From contig NC_134529.1 of NCBI RefSeq assembly GCF_027942865.1, positions 16,730,467-16,794,466 on the forward strand: a stretch of 64,000 bases of DNA, in the 5' to 3' direction. This DNA is from Odontesthes bonariensis (Eukaryota; Chordata; Actinopteri; Atheriniformes; Atherinopsidae). The translations under genes and the position numbers were made by a program. The notes below the pieces were generated by a model. The model was not told where the DNA came from and did not search any database. It worked only from the letters and a program-made list of their open reading frames with translations. Positions 47,815 to 58,690 of the stretch are shown in pieces (the stretch's first letter is position 1; every line of letters starts with the position of its first letter).

Positions 47815-49520
47815 AAACAACTTGCGATGTTGAGGAAACTATGATTTGCAGATCTCGTAAATCTGTATTTTATCCATAATAAAACATTGAAAACATATCA
47901 AATGTTAAAAGTGAGACTTTCTATTATTTCATGAAAATATTAGCTCATTGTGAAATTGATGGCAGCAACCTGTCCAAAACAGACACACAAACAAAGGCCC
48001 AGCACTGTGTAGTATGTCCTCTTGTTTTAACAACAGTTCATAGATGCCATGAACTGAGGAAACCATGTGCTGGACCTTTGGGAGAAGAATGTTGCCTCAT
48101 TCTGATATAGAAACAATGTTATGCACACTTTACAAGAACTAGTTCAAAGTTCAGTTTACACAGATGAAAGGTGAATTAGTCCATGTTCACAGTTCAGCAT
48201 TTGAAATTCTGAACTAAGCTCACGGTCCCAGAATAAACTCATACTTGTTTATTTCTCACTTGTTTTTTTGTTTTTTATGACTGCCTCTGAATTCTCCTCC
48301 TTATATGGTGAATATGGAGTGTTGTGATGTACAGTAGTAGAACATGGGCACCATGTGTGAGCATCCGAGCATATGCATGCACATCTCTGTATTAATCTTT
48401 TTCTTTTAATGACCATCGAGATATTCAAAATTGCATCCATCCATCCATTTTCTGTACCCTCTTAATCCGTCGGTCAGGTCGCGGGGGGGGGGCTGGAGAA
48501 AACCCACGGATACACAGGAGAACATGCAAACTCCACACAGAAAGGCCCCAGCTGGGAGTTGAACCTGGAACCCTCTCGCTGTGCTAACCACCGCCCCACC
48601 GTGCAGCCATATTCAAAATAAATCTGTAAAAATGATTTAATTTTGGCCAGCAAAGGGCCAGTGGCAAAACAATTCAGACTCACAATTAGTAGCATACTTA
48701 AATTCGATAACTTGAGCTGCGAGTAAAAAAACCTCAAAACATCCATCAACACTGACTTACCATACACCTAAAAGAAACTAGAAAAATGAGGACAGCAGCT
48801 GTGTGACAAAATCGAATGTTGGAGCATAACAGCAGATAAAATAATGCTTAGAGGCAGTGCAGGACACAGATAAAGACAGCTGTCTGCACCAAGGTCAAAA
48901 CAAAAATGACAAACTAACATTACAGGTGTTCTCCTCTGACTTTATTTAAAGTTATCTATTAAATCCTTAAAATTCATCAAGCAGGCGTCACTCTGTTTAA
49001 CTCTCTGCTGTTGGAAAGATGTTGTGGGCTTGTTTCTACGCAATTATAATTAAATTCGTAAAACTGCACGGAGCGGTGTGCAAAAAAGAGCTGCGCTTAC
49101 TTCATGTTTTAAACTTGACAAACAATCTTGTTCAGTTCAAACTTTTCAACATGTTCATGCACAACACTGTATATGACAAAGCCTTGCTGTTGTAATAGAT
49201 GCTGTATGTGGTTTGGCATCATCTTGCTGAAATATGTGTGGCCCTCCGTGAAAAAGATTTCATCTGGATGGGAGCATGTGTAGCTTTAAGACATGTATAT
49301 ACTTTTGAGCATCAGTTGCCTCTCCAGAAATGGCAGTTGCCAGTTCCATTGGCACTAATGCACCCACATACCATCAGGGATGCAGGGTTTTGAATTGATT
49401 ACAGATAACAAGCTGGATAGTTAATCTCCTCATTAGTCCAGATTATGCAGTGTCCATGGTTTCCAAAAGAATTTCAAATTTCGATTTGTCAGACCACAGA
49501 ACAGTTTTCCCCTCGTCTGT
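47815..49520 (-). mobile_element. Decayed Tc1-like DNA transposon
   Basis: On the minus strand, about 49510-49460 reads VLWSDKSKFEI, the first catalytic Asp region of Tc1 transposases, and about 49240-49195 reads FQQDDAKPHTA, the second. Between them lie the TMDT and GALVPM-like remains of the same domain. The expected downstream DDE part (WPACSPDLSPIEN) was not found. The left end near 47815 (CTACAACCCCAAACAAC) looks like the terminal sequence of the family. A (GATG)n-tailed SINE-like copy interrupts it at 48433-48607. Stops and frameshifts make it inactive. A related fragment is at 7276-7420 and a related end at 50848-50960. Confidence 0.6.
48433..48607 (-). mobile_element. SINE-like retroposon with internal deletion
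   Basis: Plus-strand order: CATCCATCCATCC, TTTTCTGTACCCTCTTAATC, GGTCGCGGGGGGGGG, AACATGCAAACTCCACACAG, GGGAGTTGAACCTGG, GTGCTAACCACCGCCCCACC. It is the same family as the copy at 14888-15203 but lacks the middle AATTTAGAATCACC block. The tRNA-like head lies near 48605 and the tail near 48437. Confidence 0.7.
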
Positions 49521-50338
49521 GAAGCTGTAATGGCTGACACAAGCCACCGCATTTAAACTATTTAAGTTGTACTTTCTGAATCTCTGCATAATGGTCTGTA
49601 ATTTAAAAAAACAAAAAAACATGAAAGAGTACTTGTTCAGACAGGCTGTAGTTTCACCACTTGTCCTTCATGTGAAATATCTAGTGCTGGCTTTAATCTT
49701 GGCCATTAGTTTCTTCAAATGAACTTCCACATACTGTATCCTTTCCTATTGTAAAACCAAGTATTAATCCCTAAATTTAATGTGGACCCTTTTCTTGAAA
49801 TAGGTGGTGACACCATGTAATGCTGTCGACATTTGTCTTTCTCAAGAATGTTTCATCAGCAAAATCTGATTTCACTTTATACCCAATATTTCTGTCCTGC
49901 CTTAGTAATGGATCAGAGATTATGCCAGTGATGAAGATGATTGTTGAAACTTTACAGCTTGAGTCAACTCCATTACCGAGAACCTGGTGGATATTTTAGA
50001 CGGCAGCTCTCACCGCTGCAGAATGTAGATAAACACATACCATTTAGGTTCCCTGTCATAATCCTACAGTCAACAAACCTTCCCTGGCAACACTGCACTG
50101 CCAGTTTACAATGCTAAGCCACAATTACTGTACCTCTAATTACTGGGTTACCTCTGTGTATGTATGTGAGTTTGCATATCTTTGTTGCTGCCTGGCAGTA
50201 CCAGTGTCTGCATAAGAGGGAGGGTTTTTGGGGATGTGGTTGGAGGGTAGAAGGAATCCCTAGAATTCATTACTGCAATGTTCTCCTCAAGCTTTAAGAT
50301 CTATTCTAACCAGCTGTTCTTAAAATTATACAAGAGCA
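49521..50338. other. Gene-free spacer, possible further transposon remains
   Basis: No exon seen. Parts may be further decayed Tc1-like sequence, but I cannot align them reliably. Confidence 0.35.
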
Positions 50339-50423
50339 ATATATATATATATATAGATATATATATATCTATATATATATATAGATATATATATATATCA
50401 ATCACTATGTATATATATAGTGA
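50339..50423. repeat. (AT)n microsatellite with palindromic interruptions
   Basis: Runs of TA are broken by GATA and TCTA at regular spacing, making a long self-complementary stretch. It is followed by AATCACTA..TAGTGATT, an 8-bp inverted repeat with a TATA-rich loop (50399-50426). Confidence 0.85.
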
Positions 50424-50847
50424 TTTTTGAGTGCGACATAAAGTCAGTATAAGGTGAGGAAATTATGCATGAGTATAAGGTGAGGGAATTATGCAAGAGA
50501 GATGAGAAACATCTAGTTTTGTTTTTGTGTATTCACTGTCTTTCTAAGAACTGTTTCCCTTGTTCTCACTCCATTTTCACTGCCACAATTCAAGAGTTAT
50601 ATTTGGCCTGTGTTGCTCTGCTCTGCCTTTCTTTTTTAACTGCCCCTTTCCCTCTGCCTCACCAAGGGAAGATGATGAAAGATATGAGTCTTACAATCAT
50701 GCAGGGAGCTCTGCGCGAAGCATTTAAACCCAGATGTGAGATAAATGTACAACTGTCAGCAAGACTATATGCAAAGGCTGACTATGCTAACATGATGATG
50801 CAAAGTGGGTATTTAAAAACATGGCATAGTTTTTTGGAATGTTTGTA

Positions 50848-50990
50848 AAATGTCAGTAAAAATAGAATGCAATGATTTGCAAATCTCAGCAGCCATTATT
50901 TAACCACAAAACAACACAGAAAACAAATCGAATGCTAAAAGTGGGATTTTACAGTTTTACTATTTTTGTTTTCATTGAAATTTTAATTTG
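50848..50990 (+). mobile_element. Second end of the Tc1-like family
   Basis: ATGATTTGCAAATCTC, and further on AAACAAATCGAATGCTAAAA followed by GTGGGATTTT, match the left end at 47840-47930 (ATGATTTGCAGATCTC, AAACATATCAAATGTTAAAA, GTGAGACTTT) in the same orientation. It is either a separate solo fragment or part of a nested rearrangement. Confidence 0.5.
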
Positions 50991-53900
50991 AAAACTATTC
51001 AGTTTCACATTATGGTGTGAAACTGGGTTTTCTGGGAACGATTAAAGTCTGTAGACAACTTTGTACCAGTCCATCAAGTAAATTTTGTGATAACGATAAC
51101 TGACAATTTCGACTTCATAAATAAGGTGCTGACTAAATGGAAAGTGGTAGACAGAAGAGCAGTGGACACAGAGGAAAAGAGAGTTTAGAACGAAAGCAGG
51201 GGAGGGAGGGATGGATGGATAAATTAAGTTACGGCTAAACGGAACAAAAAAAAAATCAATGACAGAACAAAAGGAAACTGCTAAAAAGAGAACACCTAAC
51301 TGGCAGGAAGTGTTTCAGATGATAAAAGAGGAGGTGACTCAGCCAAAAAATATTTTTAGTGAATCACAAAGACAAAAAAGGAGGAAAAAGGATATGAAAA
51401 ACCAGAGTTATGGTGTCAAATCATTTTTAAAGTTCCTGCTCTTGTATCCATGTTTACCTTAACCTTTTGATGTGTATTTCCTGATACTGCTGCCACTCTC
51501 ACTCACATACTTTGCCCCTCACTCATAGGGGCCCTCTGCACTCTGGGTATACTGTAGACAGGCTCATGAAAGACTTATATTATAGACATGCACAAAGTCA
51601 CAACCATGTATGTAGATCCCACAGAAGCTGTTGGTGGTTGGTGTGGGTTGAAGCTAACATCACTGCCAAGAAACGTCTGCCTCACTGAGTGCCATTTTCT
51701 TCTGAAACATGAGATGTGACATTCACAGTATCTTTGTGTAGAAGCATTGGAACTGTGTAATATGTAGTTGCAAAAGAAAAAAAAAAAGTTACAAATGTTA
51801 AGCATCACAGATGAACCGGTGTGCAAATTCAACCTCTTACATACCCCAATAAAGTGCCTTGCCGTACATCCAAGATTTCAGTGTGATGCGATTTATAACC
51901 GGTGAGCTGCGACCTATAGCCCAGCCCACCACACCCCTCCAGAAAGCGCCTTGTTTGTAGTTGTGTGGTCGGGTGTGTGTTAAACTGCCAGTTGGGAACA
52001 CATGCCATTCCTCAGAACTCTACAGGACCAGAGGATCTGGTGACAGTGGCTCTTGGCTTACAGAAAGTCAATGCTAAAATGAGATACACTTAGTGGGTGG
52101 AGGGGGGGAACGGGAGGTCTGAGAGTGAGAAGGGAAAGGACAGATAGTAGGTTGGAGAAAGACGGAAATGTAATGTGGTGTAGAGATGAACTCAATGAGC
52201 TCAGGTTTATCCCTCCTTCTTTTCCTCCTCCTGCAGGATTTCATTGCTTTACTATCTTCAAAGAGTTCAAATTAGGCTACTGACCTTCATGCCCCCCAGA
52301 CTGAGCATTATTTATCTTGGGTGTCCATATACTGCATGAGGTGATATCCCTTAGGAGCTCACCTTCCTGCTGATTGATTGGTTACAGACACAGCACCTGA
52401 CATGGGGGGGCTTATTAGCACTGAAAATGCCTTCTGAAGGTCCTATAGGTATCATATACTATACAGCATGTGTTGCCTTTGGTTGAAATGGAAAGGACAT
52501 TCTCTTCTGACACTTTTGCACTCTTCTGCCAGAGGCCATGTTTAATTCCTTTTAAACTTTTCCCTGAATTTGATAAATATTTAATTTTGTCTTCAAAATG
52601 TGTGGGTGTATCTGTGTGTATACTCTTATCAGTCTGTCCTTGAGCTTGAGCCTGCCAGACAAACCTGAGTTAGCCAGTAAACAGACAGCACAGACACAGT
52701 CATGCTTAAATCTGTGATATTTCTTGGATATTTCTCTCACTTGGGTCTAGATGAAATTACAGTGCTGGGTGGAAATATTTCACTGTGCTAACCACCCAAA
52801 TCTAACAAAATCTAGCCAAATCTGTTAGGGGCCACAGTGACTGTATGACAAGGGTTTAATGGGTTACTGGGGAAGACAAGGTTGTCCCAGCTCTAACAGG
52901 TTTTACTAAGGTCATTCAGAAGACTCTTCATCACATGAACATGAGACGATGTGATTTACTGACAAAGTTTTGGCGCAGATAAAGAGTCCATGGATGGTAT
53001 GCGCAAGGCTGGAGCACATCCTGACAGAGCGTTCTGCAGGACTGAGCCTGCGCCGGTGAGGAGTCCTGAGTTCAAAGAGGCATGGGTGACATTCAATTTT
53101 CAGCCAAATTCTGTTCAGCCTCCTGAGTCTGAAAAGATTGTTGTTTCTTAACCCTGCGTTCAGCTGGGTTTCATGTTTGTTTGTTGTATTCCTCCTCCAC
53201 TCCTGTGGGGTTCCGCCTCTTGTGTCATGCACCCCAATTCTTGTGCTACAGAGTCTGCGACCCCATCTCCGAGACCCTGGAGTCTCTATGTCTGCAATGT
53301 GTCAGTGAGCCTCACAAATCATTATATTTTAATGCATTGACGCCTAGCAGTTTATGACAGATTTGTCTCTGAACTTGTTCAGAATTTTGGATCGAGGAAG
53401 ATAAGCTTAAAATCTCGTGGTGAGAACCTGGCTTAGCCAGCACCTGTTTGTCTGCCGTAGTTTGCATTTGGAGCTTTTCCTGGGAAGTTACGCTGTAGTA
53501 ACAAAGGTTATGGATATAATGCATGTTATACTAAGCTGTTATACCAGCTGTGACCATGTTTGATCAGTGAAGGCCTGACACCATGGGTGCATTGTATAGC
53601 TCACAGTGTTAATGTTAACTCTGATGGGCATTTTATTCCTGGAGAAATTATGATTTTGAATTGACCTGGTTAACAAAACTGCACTTATTTGATATGAAGT
53701 AGTACTGATACATTTTTGCTGTGGTATGAAAAATGGCAAATATTATACCAGATACATTTATTTATCTATGACATTGGAAAAATATACAAACCCCCATCAC
53801 TGCTTCTCCTCTCCTAGAGAATCTTCAACATTCATGGAGTTGTCTCACATATTTTCAATTAAAAGATTTGTGTCAAGTTTCAATGAAAAGGTGTATGATA

Positions 53901-55530
53901 GCATAAAGTTTTAGTTTACTTTAATTAATTTAAGGGTAATTATCTTAACTGATAATAATAGTCCATGAAATTATTAAATGTTATCAAAGTTATTAAACTT
54001 TGAAAATCTGCCAAAAGTTTTGCCACAATCTATTACAAAATTTCGTAAACCTGCAATTTACATTATGTCATGTACTGTGATCCAATACACGTTAAAACAC
54101 TTTTGTAAAAAACACTCAGACACAAACATAAATACACTGTAAATTGACAGCTCTTTATCGTCAAATTCTTTACAGTGTAAAGAATTACCATATTACCATG
54201 GTTGGGACTAAAAAAACTGGTCTTCACTGTCATTAACAAATGGGGAAGGAACAGAGGTCCCCTGTTTCAAAGTAGGACATTTTGTCAATCAGTCCAATAG
54301 AAATAGCCTACCACCCCCCAACATGGACTTTGTGGCTCTACAACAATGCCGGCCTTCTTCCACCATTGTTCTAGACAGCAGTCTTAATTATTATGGCTGC
54401 TTTCCTTAAACGTTTTTCTGGGGAGGACAATAGTTGCTTATTTGTGTCATACATATAGTTAGAGCCTTTTATAGAACGTGTCTTACCAGACCATTACCAT
54501 GTTAAAAGGAGAACGTGGCTTAAAAAAAACAACAAAGAGTTTATTTGTGCAGATGGAGAGAATGTGTGTGTTTTTTTTTGTATTTTTTTGTGTGACACCA
54601 AGTGAAGCTTTCAAAATACATTTATTTTCAGTTGGAGGTAACTTTCACTCCAGATCACCAGATTTATGATTTTTGAAGATAGGGTGGAGTATGTGAACTG
54701 GTAAGTCAGAAACAGGAGATTTCTAACGTGGTCGATTAAGGAGGTCCATATTAAGACAAGCCATTATTTTTTCCTAACCATATTATGTAGTATTTAATGT
54801 TTGAACCCAAGAGGTTTAGATGTCTGACCACAAGTGAGTGATAAGAAAAGTAAAGTTTATATAAAATCAAGTGCAAAATACCAGATTGGACGGGACAAAC
54901 TTGGGTCTTACTGAAAACACTAATGCATCTAACTATGGACATAAACCATTTGGTTACAGTTTCACAAAATGCCTCAAGACTGTACTTTGATAATGGTAAT
55001 TATTTTGTGTCCATGTTAATGGAAAAAGGAGAAAGTCATCGCCACCGATCAATGGGTAACATTTCGTGACAGAATCTTGAAGTGCTGTGAGACTGTATTG
55101 GTTTTACATATGATGTTGTATGACAGAGAAAGAGCCTTGTCTTTCTTTCAGGTAACACACACACACGCATGATAAAAGTACATGTACACAAACAAACAAA
55201 AACAAAGGGCTTTTGACAAGCCCTAAACTTAATTGAATTACGTAGTCTTAATATGATCATATCATTATTTGATGTTAGAATCACAAAACCAAACATACAG
55301 TATAAGTGTAATTTACAAAAGTTGTAGAAAATGCTGATTTATTTTGGGCTGCTATAGCTCTAATAAACAGTTTAATTCAAGTTTATCAAACTCTAATAAT
55401 TTCAAATGAATTTGCGCAATGTTCGTGAAATTTTATAGCACATATTTTCTGAAACAATACTGACTGACCAGATATCTTTGCAAACAAATCTCTTTTTATT
55501 CTTTTATGTATTTTTAATGCTTCTTCCACT
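50991..55530. other. Gene-free region, middle part
   Basis: No recognisable exon on either strand. The 106-codon minus-strand ORF at 52912-53232 lies in a slightly GC-richer segment (52900-53300) and shows no domain I know. Purine-rich stretches occur near 51160-51400 and 52090-52170. Confidence 0.45.
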
Positions 55531-55534
55531 CCCT

Positions 55535-55625
55535 GCTGCAATGCTTTTATTTTATGTAAATCACTTTGAACTGTTTTGAATTGAATTGTTTATACAAATA
55601 AATTTGATTTGATTTGATTTGATTT
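55535..55625 (+). mobile_element. LINE 3' tail fragment with (TTTGA)n
   Basis: TTATTTTATGTAAATCACTT, then ATACAAATAAATTTGATTTG and further TTTGAT units is the usual 3' end of a fish non-LTR element. Only the tail is left. Confidence 0.45.
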
Positions 55626-56116
55626 TGTTGTTAGCGATGCCATTAAGCCCCTTGAGAGGGACCTGCTGTTGCTGACTGTGTTGAATAGCAGGTAGTCAGA
55701 TAAAGTTAAACACCCAACATTGACTTGCCTGTATGTTGTGCTTCTTCTGCTTCTCTTGAGTGAATATATAGCTAGTGAGTCAGCAGATTTGTTGTCTTAG
55801 AATAAGGCAGTTGTTTTGTAAAAAGCCGAGAAATGGTCCAGTATTTGGTTGTTACCATATTAGTTATGGTGTAGAAACCAAAATACTTCCGTACACTACT
55901 TTTCAGGCTATATTTCATTGTGATTTACCTCTTTGTATGACTTTGCTTGGTAGTTTCCTCCATTTTTGGGACAACTTGGCAAACATAAATTTAGCTTATT
56001 TTATTAAAAGGTAACCAGGGCGTGACTTAGGTAAAGTTAAAACTAGATTGCCCTCCTCTGGATCACAAAGCAAATTACGTCTAAAAATCTGAACGCGTCT
56101 ATACAAACAAGTCTAA

Positions 56117-56871
56117 AGGACTTAAAGGATAACTGCGGTATTTTCAACATTAAGCCTCTTTTCTGAGTCGTCTGCAATGTTTTAGAACCCCCCTCACTGC
56201 TTTTTTGATGTTTACTGCTGTCTCCGGTATTTGCCTAATTTTGATTCATCTCAACCTGCTTCAGAATTGCAAGTCATGTGCATGTCCAAAAAGGTCCGTA
56301 AAAGCACCATAAACGTCCGTTTTCAAAATCATCAACTCACCGGAGTGGTTACTGGTGTGCACTGGTAATCCATATCAAATTTCGTTGCGAAAAGTTGCTT
56401 CTGTCGTGTTTCATTTGGCAGCTTGTTCATGCTCAAACTATTTTCTTAGCCACCTCACAGCCGTGGATAAACTTCCGCTCAGCAGTTGAATCTGACTTTT
56501 CGTTTCGGTGAAGGAGTAATATCAACGAACATCCAGTCTTCAATAGAACTCAATGGGATTTACAGAATGTCAAATAAAACACGACAGAAGCAACTTTTCG
56601 CAACGAAATTTGATACGGATTACCAGTGCACACCAGTAACCACTCTGGTGAGTTGATGATTTTGAAAACGGACGTTTATGGTGCTTTTACGGACCTTTTT
56701 GGACATGCACATGACTTGCCATACTGAAGCAGGTTGAGATGAATCAAAATTAGGCAAATACCGGAGACAGCAGTAAACATCAAAAAAGCGGTGAGGGGGG
56801 TTCTAAAACATTGCAGATAACTCAGAAAAGAGGCTTAATGTTGAAAATACCGCAGTTATCCTTTAAGGACT
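56117..56871. mobile_element. 743-bp foldback element with long inverted arms
   Basis: The element is 56123-56865. The left arm (56123 to about 56417) begins TAAAGGATAACTGCGG; the right arm (about 56571-56865) is its near-perfect reverse complement, ending CCGCAGTTATCCTTTA. Few mismatches are seen along about 295 bp, for example CTCACTGC/GCGGTGAG and GCTTCAGAATTGC/GCCATACTGAAGC. The unique spacer is about 150 bp. A 6-bp duplication AGGACT flanks both sides (56117-56122, 56866-56871). It encodes nothing obvious. Foldback-type MITE is the best label; the superfamily is unclear. Confidence 0.85.
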
Positions 56872-57935
56872 GTAAGTTAAGAAAAAAAATCCAAACAGGG
56901 TAATTATGTTTAAACTTTTCCCCATGTTTGAATGAATGCTCAAATGTCAAAGAAAAAGTGACCAAGATGTTCAACAAAATGTCTGAGTATATCCGCTGTA
57001 CAAGGTCTTCAGAAATTCTAGATTTGCATGGAAACGGCAACCTCTATGAGTTGCATGTTGCTCTCTGAGAATTGTTCAGCACAACTTTCAAGGGGAGGCA
57101 ACAGTGTCAGAAATGTCAGTTTACCACTATAGCAAATGTATGAAGTAGGGTTGTGGTTTTGAACACAGCCTTTGAAGTGAATAGCTTAAACAGATGAACT
57201 CATGAACTTGAGTCCGTTAGTGTGATGCAACAATTTGCTCTGTGATAGTACTGCCAACAGTTGGACATGCGATACAGCTGCCTTGTGATACACGGTTTCC
57301 TCATTGGGTCCTGTCTGTCATACTACCATTCCTAAGACGTGCTGTAGGTGTGTGTTTTGTGAAGCAGCAGTTAACATTGTGCTGCAGTAGAGGGCCTTCG
57401 GTGGGAACATTGAACTTCACATGCTAGCACTGTACTGGTGTGATAGATTTCCTCATCAGATTTGGCTGCAGATGTCAATTCGCATACGTGAAAATCCTTC
57501 AATATGGTACAGTAAGCAGATTACACCTAATCCACTTAGGGGTTTTAGATATTAAGCTTGAGTAATGTATAGGGAATTTACTATATGATCACAACAGGAA
57601 AGATAATGCGATACGGTCACACATTATGTGAGTTAAACTAAACATTAGGAGATTTTGTCTCAGATTGTTCTTGAAAATGTGACACTTTCAAAGATTTTCT
57701 ATAGTGTTTGTAACGTGTACTCATGCGCCAAACAAAAATATGAGGTAAGAGCTGTGGGGTTGTAGGTTTAATTGAGGCAATGGAAATGCGCAATATAGGT
57801 GAGGATGTTGTAACTAAGGACAGATGCATTTTATAGTTGCAAAAAATAATTTGCCAAAACTTCACACTTCCATTTCAACATTTGTGCATGCACTACAAGT
57901 TAACAGCAAACAGCCACCAGGAAAGTTTCTTATAC

Positions 57936-57980
57936 ACTCACACACTCACACACACACGCACACACACACATCACACACAG
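57936..57980. repeat. (CA)n microsatellite
   Basis: CACACTCACACACACACGCACACACACACA with two interruptions, too short to be more than a simple repeat. Confidence 0.8.
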
Positions 57981-58179
57981 GCTTCAGATTACTGACTATT
58001 GGGGTCACGTTAAAAATAGAGACCTGGACCAGATATACTTGAACATTAATGCGAATACTGTTTAGTCTCAGACAATGTTATATCTATCTACTAGACACGT
58101 CACCATTTCCTTTCTTCTTCACAAGCAATTTGATAGACCGGTAGGCCTCAGCGAAGCGAATATAATCACATGTTAATGA

Positions 58180-58690
58180 TTTAAGTGGTCAGAAATAGGC
58201 CGATTTCAACGGAACATGCTGGGAATGTCTTAAGCTCACCTTTTAGTGGCCCCTCAAACTGCTAATCTTGCTGAAATATCTGCTGCTCCAGGATGCTGTG
58301 TTCCTGGGCTACATCTTATCAACAGTTAGCCATGGCTAATTAACCGCTCCACCAGCCAGTGTGTACAATAAAGCAATGAGGCATAGCTCAGTTGCGGGGC
58401 TTCTAAATGTTAGACACAGTGTGGTGTCTCACATTTTTAAAAGCAGCCATTAATCATGGATAACTACTGTACAGGCAGATTACTTCTCAGAAGCCAATAA
58501 CTTTTTTTATTGCAAATGCATTGCATCTCACGTTGCAAATGCCTTTTTCTCTGTAAATGTGTGTTAATTTTATTGTTGGCTGCTGAGTTAATGTTTTAAA
58601 TTCATCAGATGGCCCCAATAACCCATCTCTATTCATTATGTGCATTGTTTAAAGTGGATATTATTTGCTGGAGTCCAGTCTAACAACTTC
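58180..58690. promoter_or_regulatory. Candidate conserved noncoding element
   Basis: This block is high-complexity and lacks repeat signatures, with dense homeodomain/POU/SOX-like words: AGCCATGGCTAATTAACC, GCAGCCATTAATCATGG, ATTGCAAATGCATTGCAT, GTTGCAAATGCC, and a second GCCATGG core. No ORF of note. Its character is like that of deeply conserved enhancers, but conservation cannot be judged from one sequence. Confidence 0.3.

Noticed and set aside
50621..50848. Possible exon after the pyrimidine tract and CACCAAG near 50660
   Set aside because: The following frame has no recognisable protein and runs into a transposon end; no convincing donor was seen.
52912..53232. Minus-strand 106-codon Arg-rich ORF
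   Set aside because: No similarity I recognise, no supported splice sites, and length is within chance for the local composition.
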